Origin: CAVVUF01 sp963751425
GTDB taxonomy: Bacteria; Chloroflexota; Anaerolineae; Anaerolineales; UBA4823
DNA: 64,000 bases
Assembly: GCA_963751425.1 (NCBI GenBank)
Contig: CAVVUF010000001.1
Location: 1 to 64,000, forward strand
Reading direction: 5' to 3'
The notes beneath the pieces were generated by a model that saw only the letters and a list, made by a program, of their open reading frames with translations, was not told the DNA's origin and searched no databases. Both the position numbers and the translations under genes were made by a program. Each line of letters opens with the position of its first letter. Position 1 is the stretch's first letter. This document shows, piece after piece, positions 19,501 through 29,765 of the stretch.

Positions 19501-22500
19501 GGCTGAGAGCTTAATCAAAACAGTGCTTGAAAAGGGAAACGACTTAGTCGTCAAGGCTATTGCTAACGAAATCATGCTGCAGCAATTCAAGTTCCCCAAG
19601 AAAACCTACAACTTGCTTAATTATATGGGAGACACCTGGCAGGCGATCAAGAAGGGCGTATCCGACTTAACGAAGAATGTCAAGAATTTTTTCAGTGACT
19701 TCAAGGGTTTTTTCAAGGATTTGGACCGGAGCGTCAAGACGAGCATTGTTAAAGTCGGCATCGCAGTAGCGGTTGTGGTAGTCTATATGGTCGTCCAAGC
19801 CCTGCGAGGCGTTTCCTTCGGAGATTCGATCGTCTTTGCATTGAAAGCTTTTGGGCCTCTCGTTGGGGCATTGATGGAAGCGGTATCCACCTTCCAGGCC
19901 GTTAAAAGTTTTCTGGTAGGCGCCAGGACTTTCGGAGGTGCGATTAAAATTCTAAGTCGAAGCTGCGTGGAAACCGTGCTCCAGTCTGCCCGGGGGGCAG
20001 CGGTAGTCGGAGCCATCATTGGCGCAGTGATCACGTGGGCCTTCTTCATCTGGGCTATCGTTGCCGACCACGTTCAGGTCTTCAGCCAGGAATTTAACCA
20101 GGCTCTGGCTGAAACCATCGCCGCCACCATCTACCTGATCATCATGATGGTGCTGGCTTTCTCCGTCATCGGCAGCATTATTGCTCTCATTCTTGCATTG
20201 ATCGACGGTATTCTCACTCTCCTGTGCGAAACAGGAATCGCACCCGGACTGAGGCAAGATGGCGTATGCTTTACCATTAGCGGCACCATCATCAAAGCGC
20301 TGGTCTATTTCCTTTACAACTTCGCTCCCATGGTGGATGTGACCCAGCAAGACCTGCTGGTTTTGGGTTCCCCGAGCTTAACGCTCTTTTACCCGGATAA
20401 AGGATTGGTGGACAGCAACAGCCTGCAGGTCAGCATGCCCTTCACCACCACCGTCCACCACCGCGTCCCGAATCCAAGCGAAGGTGTCCTGATCAACCCC
20501 TATGGCTGGTTGTTCTTCACACCCGATAATTTGGCTTCCAGCACGATCTCCGCCACGTTGTCTTCTCCCGCCGGAAGCCTCTCTGTAAGCCGCGGCCAAA
20601 TGTCTTCTGAATGGCGGGTGGAACGGGATGGAGACCGCAAGTGGGGGCTCGTTCCGATGTATCGCGGTACTGCCCAGCGAACCGCCCGGTCTGGCGATAT
20701 CCTCCTGACTTCCGGGATCAACCGGGACATTCCCCTCTACCTCAACTTCGCTTATGCCCTCCCGGCTTACGAGTGCTGGGGTGTACCTTTCATATGGTGG
20801 GTTCCGATCCCGGTGTGCTACGTGCGCACCCTGGACGAAAACAGCTCATTCAAGCTCAACACCTTCCAGCTAGACATCCTCCCGGCTACGTTGGATGGAT
20901 TTATGGCCCTGGGCCCCAAAGGCCCACCAGGGTCGACGACCTACGGGCTGGCCTGGGACGCGCGCTTCGCGGTTTTGCCCGATGCCGACGGCGACGGCTT
21001 GCAGTCTCCCGGCAAAGGTGGGCTGGACCCCAACGACAGCATCTGGGATACCGACCAGGATGGCCTATCTGACACTTTCGAGGTTGAAAAGCGCCAGTCG
21101 GGCGTGCTCTTTGAACCGCAGCAGTGCGACACCGACCAGGATGGTTTGACCGACCTGCAAGAGGCGCTCTTCGGCACCGACCCCAACCTGGCCGACAGCG
21201 ACCGTGATAGCCTGCTCGACGGCGAGGAGGTGATCCACAAGCGGTCCTACTACAACTCGGAAATGAGAACCTGCTGGATGGATGGGGGGATGGAAGGCGG
21301 CTGGTGGGTGAACCTGCCCTCCGGGAGTATCCGCGTCCAATCTAACCCGCTCATGGCTGATTCCGACGGAGACGGCGCTAGCGATGCGGACGAACGCTTA
21401 TGGGCGCAGACGCCCAACCTGAGTCGTGATCTCAATGGCCATCCCTACCACCCTAACGTGTCGAACGTGCCGTGGCTGACGGTGACGGTCGAGGCAGAGC
21501 CGGATATGCTGCGCCCCGAAACGAGCCTGATCCTGACAACAACGGTAGAGACCAATGTGAAACTCGACCCTTCTACGTTGGACTTGATCCTGCCACCCTA
21601 CGTCGCAGGCGATGTAACCACCTACACTCTGCCCTTTGACCCGCTCACCTTCACGGATACCCAAAAGGTGACCATAACGAGCCTGCTGAACGTTCTGCAG
21701 ACGGATACTCCGTGGATAACCGAAATCCAGAGCCAGGTGACCGGCCAGGTAGCGGAGGGCGTTGTGATCACCACCACCGATACCATCATCGTCACGGGTT
21801 CGGCTCCCATCATCATTGACCCCGCAGCGCCCAGCTCGCAAATCAATTCGCTGAGCGACGGGCTTTACCTGCAGGGCCGCGCTGGCAGCCCGGTTACGCT
21901 GATCATCGGCGGCAGCGCCAGCGATAACCTGACTGGGATTGACAGGGTGGACATCAACATCAACGGCAGCGCCAACTGGCTCCCGGTCGATGGCGCCGAA
22001 ACCTGGACCTACCCGCTCACCATAGGCGATGGCAGCCTCAGCCTGCGCTCGCGCGCCACCGACGGCGCCGGCAATGTGGAAACAGGCGATAATACCATCG
22101 TGGTGCACGCCGACGGGCTCCCGCCGGTGTTCAACTTCCAGAATACATCCACTCACCCGGTGGTTCCTGGTCGAGAAGCCAGCGGTACCTGGACCGTAGA
22201 GCTGGGCGGATCCATCTCAGACCCTGACCTGTTGGACGGCAGTGCCCCGGGTAGCGGTGTTGACCCGGCCTCTCTCCTGGTGCGCCTGCGCTCGACCAGC
22301 AGCGCAGCCCCGATCATCGGCGAGTGGCAATCGGCGGAAACCGCGGAAGGCCAGTGGTCAATCGCCTATCGTTTCCCTGCCAGCGTGGCTGACCCCACAG
22401 GCGCCTGGACAGCCGAGATGATGGCTGCCGACAGGGTCAGCAACACACACCAGGCGACGAATCCCGCCCCGCTGTACGTGGACAGCGCTCCACCCGCCGC

Positions 22501-25469
22501 CAGCCTGGATGCAAAAATCCTCACCAGCCAGGTGCTGACCGGCACAGTGACAATCAGCGGCGTGGTCAGCGATACCCTCTCCGGCGTAAACCAGCTGGAC
22601 GTATCTTTCGTGCCGCTGGACCAGGTTGCACCGCTGAGCGATGCCGTTCTGTGGCTGTCATTCGACGAGCAAGCCAATTCGGCCTACTGGGAAGACCGTT
22701 CGGGGCATGAAAACGCGGCAAGCTGCCTGGCTTCGCCCGGCAAGCCTTGCCCAACCTCCGGCGAACCCGGCCGCATCGGCGGCGGGATGACACTCGAGGA
22801 TGCATATAACCGAAGTGTGGTTTCGGTTGCCGATGCGGAGGAGCTCAACTTCCCTGTCGGCACCGGATTCAGCGTGCAAGCCTGGTTCAAGAACGATGGG
22901 TACCCCCAGGGCACATATGGGACCATTGTTGAGAAACAAGGTGCGTACGATCTCCAAGTCGGTGAAGGTCCAGGAGCTTACTGGAGCTTATCCGGTGCAG
23001 GCAGCTTATGGGGTGGGCCGGACCTGACGGACGGCGAGTGGTATCACATCGTTGGCACCTACGATCCCCAGCCCGGCCAGGAGACGGGCAAAATGCAGCT
23101 CTACATCAATGGTCATCTGATCGGTGAGACGACTGTGCCAAATAACCTGGCCTTCAGCTCAGCTGCTCCGCTGACCTTGGGCAAATATTACCTTGAAGGT
23201 ACAGTAGATGAAGTGATCATCTCTCGCCATGCCCTATCCGCGGATGAAGTGCAGGCGCTCTACCAAGCCGGCACCCGAGCGTGGTACCCGGCGACTTTAG
23301 CGCTGAACGGCGGCGGAGTCGCACAAACGACCTGGAGCCTGCCGCTGCCGGTGGGATTGGAAGGCATCTACCAGATCGACCTGCGCGGGCGGGATGTGCT
23401 GGGCAATAACCGGATCATCGCCAATACCTGGCGCGGTACGATTGACACATGGGCGCCTCGCCTCAGCCTATCTGCCGAAATCGACAGGCGCAGTTTACAT
23501 AGATCCGTCTTCCACCGAGAGACGCGTGGGTGTTCAATATGTGTGCGCTGCGCAAGACCCGTACTTGGACGAAAGCAGCTTCCTATGCCCCGGCAGCAAC
23601 CTGCCAATGCCGGAACGCCTCTTTGACCAGGACTCGATCCTGCAAAGCCTCTTCCCCGACTGGCCCCTGAACAGCGGTCTGGTCATCACCTGGACGCAGT
23701 GGCAGCCGCCTGGCGTTTTCTCGGCCCTCATCGGGGCGTGCGATGTGTTCGGAAACTGTGCCTCTGAATCCCCTGAATTCAATGTAGATGTCCTGCCCAC
23801 GCCCGGGCCAGTAGCTGCTGTCGTCGCACCCACCGACGGTGCGATCATCGCTTCAAATGGCACGGTCAACGTGACGGTGGCGGCGAACGCCCCAAGGGCG
23901 CTGCAGACGGTCACCCTGGCGCTGGACGGCATCATCGTGGACACGGCGAATTTCAATGCAGGCGACACCACAATTTTCAACCAGCGTGTCGTGAAGTTAA
24001 CAGCATCTGAGGGTCCCCATACTTTGGTCGCACTTGCCAGTGATTGGGCTGGTAACTCTCAAGGCAGCGGCTTCCCGGTGCAGTTCACGCTCGACACCCA
24101 TCCTCCTCAAGTGACCATTTCGACTACGCTGATCACCCAGAACGAGGTATACCACAAAGGCAGCCCTATACTGATATTCCAAGGCACCGCTTCAGACGCG
24201 GTCTGCCTGGCAGCCGTGCAGCTGCGCGTCGGCGCTGGTCCCTTCATCCAGACTAATTTTGGGGACGGCATTTGGTCAACCGCTTATTATGTGAATGCCC
24301 CCGAAGGTCAGACCCTGACCGTGACAGCCCGGGCTACCGACTGCTCCGGGCAGGTCACCGAAACCACCAGGATCATCGGCACCGACCTGTCTGCGCCTGA
24401 CGCACCCGAAACGGTGATGCTCTCCACGCCAGCCAACCCCAGCGGGCCGAAAGATGCAGTCTTTGAATTCCAGGCGAACAAGGGTGGGCGGGAGGTGGCT
24501 GGCTTGGTGTGCCGGCTGGATGATGCGATTTACACGCCGTGTGTAAGCCCGCATACGATTAGCAAGCTGAGCGAAGGACAGCACACATTCTACGTACGGG
24601 CGATCGACGTAGAGGGAAACGTCGATGAAACCCCGGCGAATTTCACCTGGAATGTGAAATACACCGTCTGGCTGCCCTTGATCACCAAACCGCTGCCATA
24701 CTCAAAAATAACAGGGCGGATCACAGTCGGTGGGGTGCCCTTCTCTGGCGTCTCAGTGACGGCATCCGGCGGCTCAACGGCGGTAACTGATTCGGAAGGA
24801 TATTATTCATTCAGCTTGCTTCCTGGAAGCTACACATTGACACCCTCTAAGCCGGATTACACCTTCTCACCGGCGTCGCGCAATATCACACTCCCCCCGG
24901 GTGCTTCCAACCAGGATTTTACGGCTGCACGGGTATTCCAAGAAGCCGTGAGGAATGGCGGCTTTGAAACCACCTCAGACTGGGAGCTGCCAACCACCAC
25001 CTATTCAGCAGCCTATTCGACCGACTTAGCTCACAGCGGCAAGCGTTCCATGCGCACTGGCATTGTCATTGCAGCCGACAACCGCAACAGTTATTCATCT
25101 ATCAGGCAGGTGGTGACGATCCCCTCTGATGCCGATCAAGCCAGGCTGAGGCTTTGGACCTATCCGCTCAGCGGCGAATCAACCATGCAACCGCTGCCGA
25201 CCTTGCCCGAGTTTGGTGGAGCCAACCTATTTGGCCTGGCACCCCTGGCAAATGATGCACAATATATATTGATCCTGGACCAGAACGACCAGGTGATCAA
25301 GACGTTATTGTGGCAGCGCAGCAACAGCAAGAACTGGACGCTCAAGGAGTTCGACCTGCTGACTTATGCCGGGCGCACAATTAAGATTCAGATTGGCACC
25401 TTCAACGACGGCTACGGCGGGATTACTGCCATGTACGTGGATGATGTTTCTCTGGAGATTTACAAGTAG
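16579..25469 (+). CDS. Giant Ca-repeat/LamG/Ig-like surface protein with internal membrane segments, frameshifted
   Basis: Four frames join into one protein of about 2,960 residues, with one-base shifts near 18465, 19475 and 23478. At 19475 the joined text EAESQRNEEQFVAESLIKTV reads naturally, arguing against a separate gene starting at GTG 19499. Order: N-terminal signal/anchor (RRIFRLTIVLFGAASVLSLA); lipoprotein-like region; two membrane segments (about residues 280-325); thrombospondin-type-3-like DxDxDG calcium repeats (DIDLDGLTDFEE, DNDGDGVPDAKD); an unassigned region; four or more strong hydrophobic segments (about 19750-20340); a second DxDxDG block (DADGDGLQSPG, DTDQDGLTDLQE, DSDGDGASDADE); Ig-like domains; a LamG domain (AVLWLSFDEQAN to MQLYINGHLIGE); more Ig-like domains; a VWLPLITKP motif; a carboxypeptidase-regulatory-like domain (ITGRITVGGVPFSGVSVTAS); and a C-terminal CBM-like module (NGGFETTSDWELP). 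Adhesion or polysaccharide binding at the cell surface is inferred. Confidence 0.7.
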
Positions 25470-25564
25470 TAAGCCTGGCATCAATTAACTGGTGTACCGT
25501 CAGCCTCCAAGATAAGCCAGCCTTCCAGTATAATCAGCAAAGAGAATCCGACTGGCTGCGGCTG

Positions 25565-25604
25565 AAAAAAAACTCTGCCTCCAAATTGGAGGCGGAGTTT
25601 TTTT
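25565..25604. terminator. Strong bidirectional-type terminator hairpin
   Basis: AAAACTCTGCCTCC pairs with GGAGGCGGAGTTTT around loop AAATT, with an A run before and T7 after. It lies 96 bases after the giant protein's stop codon and is a good intrinsic terminator for it. Confidence 0.85.
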
Positions 25605-25742
25605 CACACAAAATGCTCACAGCCGAATCAATGTCTCGGAGGAAGTGGTTGGAACAGGCAAAGCCGAAAGAGGGGATCCTGTGCCTGGAGACCACCGGCT
25701 CCAGATGACAATGGTTGTGCCGTCCTGACCGAAGGGAAGGGT

Positions 25743-25880
25743 TTATGTGGCGCAGGCGGACCACTCTCCCGGCTGAGGTTTACGCTGCAGCAGGTCGTCC
25801 GGCAAGGCCTGAGCCAGGCGCTGCCAGCGTTCGGGGGTGGTGGATAAGACCGAGCGGACATCTGAAAAGAAATTTTCCAT
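25743..25880 (-). pseudogene. Truncated second copy of the DinB gene
   Basis: A 45-codon frame starting MENFFSDVRSVLSTTPERWQ matches the first 42 residues of the DinB gene at 14403-14921, differing only at residue 3. The match runs through the GEWSA sequence and then breaks off into CAT and a stop. The upstream region GAGCAACTCCTT in both copies shows that the Shine-Dalgarno was duplicated too, while sequence further upstream differs. This is a recent partial duplication or recombination scar, not a functional four-helix protein. Confidence 0.85.
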
Positions 25881-25919
25881 GAGCAACTCCTTGACTAGAA
25901 TGATAGGCAAAAGAGACTG

Positions 25920-26640
25920 TCATTCACGCGAATTCCACCAAATGGTATTTTCCAAATACAAGTCATCAGGAATAAACTCATCCAAACTGGTGATTTCCTC
26001 GTGGTTAGATCATAAAGGTAGCCACGCGAACCGCCAATATCCAATAAATTTTTTCCGTCCGGCGACCACACATATTGCATATTATTAACATTGAAATCGG
26101 CCTTGGTGAGTTTATCGATCAAAACGCCTTCTGGGGATAGAATGAGATCATCACTTGAGCAGAGAGGGAACAATATACAGCATTGGCTAAAAGCTTTTTC
26201 CCATCCGATGACCAGTGAAGGCCACCCATGAAAGATACTTGCCCTGGAATGGGGTCTGGTGTATCGAAATGATGAGAACCCTGGGAAGTTACAATTTCAA
26301 TCCCGCTTCTATCAGGAGACGGATAGGCAAATGATGTATCAACCGGTGAAAAGGCTGCCAGCCCATGGTCGCTGATTTGGCGAAGGTTCGCCCCGGTAAA
26401 TTCGATGCACGAGCTGCCTTGGATAAGCGTATTGGTGGCTTTGTTTTGAAACCTGGTTTTCCCTGACGCAAAGCAGATCCCGGTTTCAATGGAAGAAGGC
26501 AGTAATCTTACCGGCCGCGTTTGGGTCCGGGTAACCTGGGTCAAACTGCTGCCGTCAGAATTAACCGTGAAGATGTGCTTACTACCGTCTGCCCACCCGA
26601 TGAAGATTATCAGGGAAAGGGCGGATTTTTTAATTGGCTC
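25920..26640 (-). pseudogene. WD40-like/TolB-type beta-propeller fragment
   Basis: Frames from about 26640 down to 26170 and from 26173 to 25920 join as one protein piece with shifts near 26165 and 25990. Diagnostic blades are GGLHWSSDGKKLLANAVYCS and YVWSPDGKNLLDIGGSRGYL; upstream, IFIGWADGSKHIFTVNSDGS continues the same frame. The true end is probably IPDDLYLENTIWWNSRE at 25920. The N-terminus is lost exactly where the dispersed repeat begins (about 26600-26640), so the repeat seems to have replaced or interrupted the 5' part. Related proteins are periplasmic or lipoprotein beta-propellers of unknown role. Confidence 0.6.
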
Positions 26641-26697
26641 ACGGTGCTTACTCTGAGTACATGGCTTCGGTAAGCATCTCGGCAGGGTGTCACGAAT
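26597..26697 (+). repeat. Dispersed repeat copy with diverged hairpin insert
   Basis: Begins with the degenerate hairpin ccgatgaagattatcagg, then aaagggcggattttttaatt, the A box ggctcacgg, and a hairpin TGCTTAC/GTAAGCA with an 18-base loop containing gagtacat, as in the insert at 16190. It interrupts the beta-propeller fragment. Confidence 0.6.
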
Positions 26698-26709
26698 ATT
26701 TATCTAACC

Positions 26710-28292
26710 CTAAGGTCTCATAACCAAGGGGAGAAAATTTTTCCAACTACCCGGGACCAGGCGTATTTCATCCACATAAAAAGTGTAAGGCTGGTCGCTG
26801 TTGTTCCCGATCGACACTCTTTTCAGCATCCGATGGCTAGCGTTCAGGTCTTTCAAAGGAATGCGCACCCGCGTCCACACCCCTGGCAGGATGGGCTGCC
26901 CCTGCGTATACCGGCAGTCTTCCACCGGGCGGCTGCGCAGCTCTTGGTCAGATTCATCATTGGCAAAGACCAAAACTGAGGAGGCATCTGAGCTCTTATA
27001 GACAAACAATTCCAGCCAATAATATGGGGAGGTAACAAAGTTATTGTAGTGTAAGGCCAGCGCTCCCCAGGCCTGCGCGTCGGCTGAGATGGCATACGTC
27101 CCGCTGGCTACCTGCACAGTAGAAGCAAAATTGTAAGTGCCACCCCACGACCAGCTATCCCAGCCCGTCCCCAGAGCATCCGAATAGACCACCGAAGCCC
27201 GGTTGTAATCGAGACCTGGGATTGCCTCAGTCACAGGTTTCGGAGGCGCTCCATACCATTCTCGCAAGATAAACTCTGCCGGCTTATCGTGCGGAGAATA
27301 TCCCATATCACACGGCCCACCCTGGAAGGGATCAGGGTCCCACGACCACCAGAATATCCCTCCAAACCAGGCTTGCGTGAAGATACTCTCAAAAACCACC
27401 TGGTAAAGGTCGGCCTGCTCTTGCAGATCAAGCGTGCCACCTACCTGGTAATCCCAGGGGTGCCGGTTAGCGCCATCCTGGCTGCGGTAGCCGATCTCTG
27501 TAAACAAGACTTGCTTTCCCCACTGCTCTGAGAGCGTTTTCAGGCTGGCTGCCAACGGCGCCCAGGCTGCCCGCAGCTCAGCCAAGGTTGGATTGTCCTT
27601 AGCTGTCAATGGATAATATGCGTCTATACCGATGAAATCCACCTGATCCCACCAGCTTAGCGCGCCTTCAGAGCCATGGTTGGCAGCATAGGTGATAGGG
27701 CCGGTGTAAATTTGGCGTACCGCCGCACCTACCGACCGCCAATCCGCGGCGCGAAATTCCGTGGAAACGAGCTCCGTCCCAATGCAAAATTGGTCTGCAG
27801 CGTAGGTGTGCGCCAACTGCGCATAATAGGTGATGAAAGCCTTGTAATTATTAAACCAGGTGGTACCAATCCGATTCCGAGAATCCCATCCCAATATCAC
27901 CACGCCAGTGAGTGGGGTCGTTGGCCAGGTCGAGGTGAGGCTTCAACATCACTTTCATCCCCAGGCTGTGAGCCTGATTGATTACGTGCAGCAGGTCGGC
28001 GTCGGCCGGAGTACCCGGAGCAGCATAGATGGTCGTCGAGGCAATCGTATCCTGGTAACGCGTCACGATCAGGCTGATCCAGTTTGCTCCATTTTCCTTC
28101 AATTCCGCCAATGCCTGGTCGGCATCCGCAGAAGAATAAAGCCCAGGCCACCAGGCAGCAAAGGACATCCCCTTCTGTTTATCTTCTGCCAGGGCGGCCT
28201 GCGATTGGTTGACACCTACACGCCATAAACCCGAGACAGACACTGCTAACAGGACAAGGAACCATTTTCTTAGACGAGGTCATTTTCAGCAT
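26710..28292 (-). CDS. Secreted GH113-like glycoside hydrolase, frameshifted
   Basis: About 527 residues in two frames. The start is taken as the ATG at 28292 after GAGGCAGG; a shift in the signal peptide then gives RKWFLVLLAVSVSGLW. The catalytic TIM barrel follows: KGMSFAAWWPGLYSS, ENGANWISLIVTRYQDT, SLGMKVMLKPHLDL. A second shift at about 27870 (one extra C) leads to TWFNNYKAFITYYAQLAH. The general acid Glu is in FCIGTELVST and the nucleophile Glu in LFTEIGYRS; VDFIGIDAYYPLT also fits. These features match GH113 beta-mannanase-type enzymes, though substrate is inferred. A C-terminal beta-sandwich (about 200 residues) probably binds carbohydrate. It ends WKNFLPLVMRP, resembling the LPLV motif common in Chloroflexota secreted proteins. 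Confidence 0.72.
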
Positions 28293-28370
28293 AGGAACCT
28301 GCCTCTTATCAATCAATGAGAGCACTAATCTAAATTCAGTATAGCAATACTCAACATCCAGGTCAAGAAG

Positions 28371-28563
28371 GACACAGGATTTGAAAAGCGTACACGGAAA
28401 AGGCGGATATATAAATAAGCTCACAGATTTCACGGATCACACGGATCGAAAAAGCGTACACGGAAATTTCGGAAAGCGCCGATGAAGATCATCGGGGAAA
28501 AGGCGGATTTTGAATTGGCTCACGGATACTTGCGATGAAACCATCGCTTCGGGTCACACGGAT
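28371..28563 (+). repeat. Composite repeat cluster with two hairpins
   Basis: B box (gcgtacacggaaaaggcgga), A box (aagctcacagatttcacgga, then tcacacggat), B box interrupted by hairpin CCGATGA-aga-TCATCGG at 28479-28495, A box (ggctcacggat) carrying hairpin GCGATG-aaac-CATCGC at 28532-28547, then cacacggat. The stem is the same as at 16190 but the loop differs. The 28293-28740 gap holds no gene. Confidence 0.7.
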
Positions 28564-28740
28564 GGCGTAGATGGACTCACGCCAAGGCGCCATGAATGCA
28601 GAGAAAAGCACTCTCACCACACTCTCATAGCAGGATGGTGCTACCGCAGTATAATATAGATATTATTGGTCTAAATAATCCAATATACCTTTGCTGAACA
28701 GGTTCTTATTCAGCACCAAGAGACAATAGGAGAAATTCGC

Positions 28741-29010
28741 ATGGCAAGCATCTTAATTACACATAAGGTAAAAGATTTCGCAGAATGGAAAAAAGTATTT
28801 GAATCTCACGCTGGTTTACGCACTTCCAGCGGCGAGCTTTCAGTCGAGATTTTCCGCGACGCAAGCGACCCGAACAGATTGACCGTGATTAACAAATGGA
28901 AAAGCCTTGAAAGCGCTCAAAAATTCGCCCAATCTCCCGAGCTGAAAGCAGCGATGGAGAAAGCAGGGGTTGAGGGACATCCCGAAGTCTATTTCCTGAA
29001 CGAAGCTTAA
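28741..29010 (+). CDS. ABM-like (dimeric alpha-beta barrel) small protein
   Basis: An 89-residue protein. ASILITHKVKDFAEWKKVFE and RLTVINKWKSLESAQKFAQS fit the ferredoxin-like fold of antibiotic-biosynthesis-monooxygenase-type and related dimeric alpha-beta barrel proteins. The His and Trp in the first strand and helix are typical. Function within this broad group is unknown. TAGGAGAAA precedes the ATG. The gene is followed by a strong hairpin terminator at 29042. It is intact and monocistronic. Confidence 0.7.
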   Translation: MASILITHKVKDFAEWKKVFESHAGLRTSSGELSVEIFRDASDPNRLTVINKWKSLESAQKFAQSPELKAAMEKAGVEGHPEVYFLNEA

Positions 29011-29041
29011 GCAAAAACTGATCTAACCTTGATTTTATCCG

Positions 29042-29075
29042 GCCCCTCCAGACTTTAGGAGGGGCTGTTGATTTT
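29042..29075. terminator. Terminator between convergent genes
   Basis: GCCCCTCC (29042-29049) pairs with GGAGGGGC (29058-29065) around an eight-base loop, followed by tgttgatttt. Serves the ABM-like gene and may also serve the convergent membrane protein gene that ends at 29074. Confidence 0.75.
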
Positions 29076-29595
29076 AAAAGATGAGCCTTTGCACGATCAC
29101 CCACAGCAGAGCGATGACCAAACCGCCAACCACACAGAAGATCAAGCCCTTTAGAAACCCGATGAAGTGGAAGCGGTAGTCGCGGTAGCCTGGCATCCCC
29201 TCGGTGCCTGGAAGGACCATCAGCTTGGGTTGGACCGTGCAGAAGAGGAGCCAATCGAGGAGGATCAGATCGAAGGTGTTGAACACCAGCAGGGTGACAC
29301 TCGAGAAGGCGAAAGCGAGGATGAATGAGACCTCGCCGACCTCGTTATGCAAGGCGAAAAGACCCAGGGTGGGGATGAGCAGGGCAGCCATGAAGACTAA
29401 AACCGCAACGTAGGGGCGCAGGCGCGCTGCCCGCAAGGACATGGGGCCATACCGCTGCTGAATGTCGGGAGGGTATTTGCTGACCCACATATCGGGGGCA
29501 ATCAGCCCGCTGACGACCGTGATCGTCGTCAGGACGAGGGACAATCCAATACCGTAGATGAGTGCATCGTAGAAAAGAGAATGCCAGTCGATCAT
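29074..29595 (-). CDS. Uncharacterised integral membrane protein
   Basis: A 173-residue protein with four clear hydrophobic segments: LIYGIGLSLVLTTITVVSGL, YVAVLVFMAALLIPTLGLFA, FILAFAFSSVTLLVFNTFDL and LKGLIFCVVGGLVIALLWVI. A short loop contains KYPPDIQQRYGP and another LPGTEGMPGYRDYRFHF. I recognise the general look of small bacterial membrane proteins with PPDIQ and PGYRDY-type loops, but have no functional name. It is intact and convergent with the ABM-like gene. Confidence 0.7.
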   Translation of the reverse strand: MIDWHSLFYDALIYGIGLSLVLTTITVVSGLIAPDMWVSKYPPDIQQRYGPMSLRAARLRPYVAVLVFMAALLIPTLGLFALHNEVGEVSFILAFAFSSVTLLVFNTFDLILLDWLLFCTVQPKLMVLPGTEGMPGYRDYRFHFIGFLKGLIFCVVGGLVIALLWVIVQRLIF

Positions 29596-29765
29596 AATGA
29601 TCGCTATATTATAGCCCTGGTCGCCTAAATTTAATCTTTGATAAGCCCAACCGGTAAAGTCCTTCCAGATCGCCTACCTGATCCTTCTTTGATGATTTAC
29701 TGAGGTGCCGGCTGTACGCTCTTACGCAAAAACATTTACGTACACCACGGAGTATATACAGATTT

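Noticed and set aside
19499..19514. Separate gene starting at GTG 19499
   Set aside because: The text joined across a one-base shift (EAESQRNEEQFVAESLIKTV) is better, and the same domain types occur on both sides.
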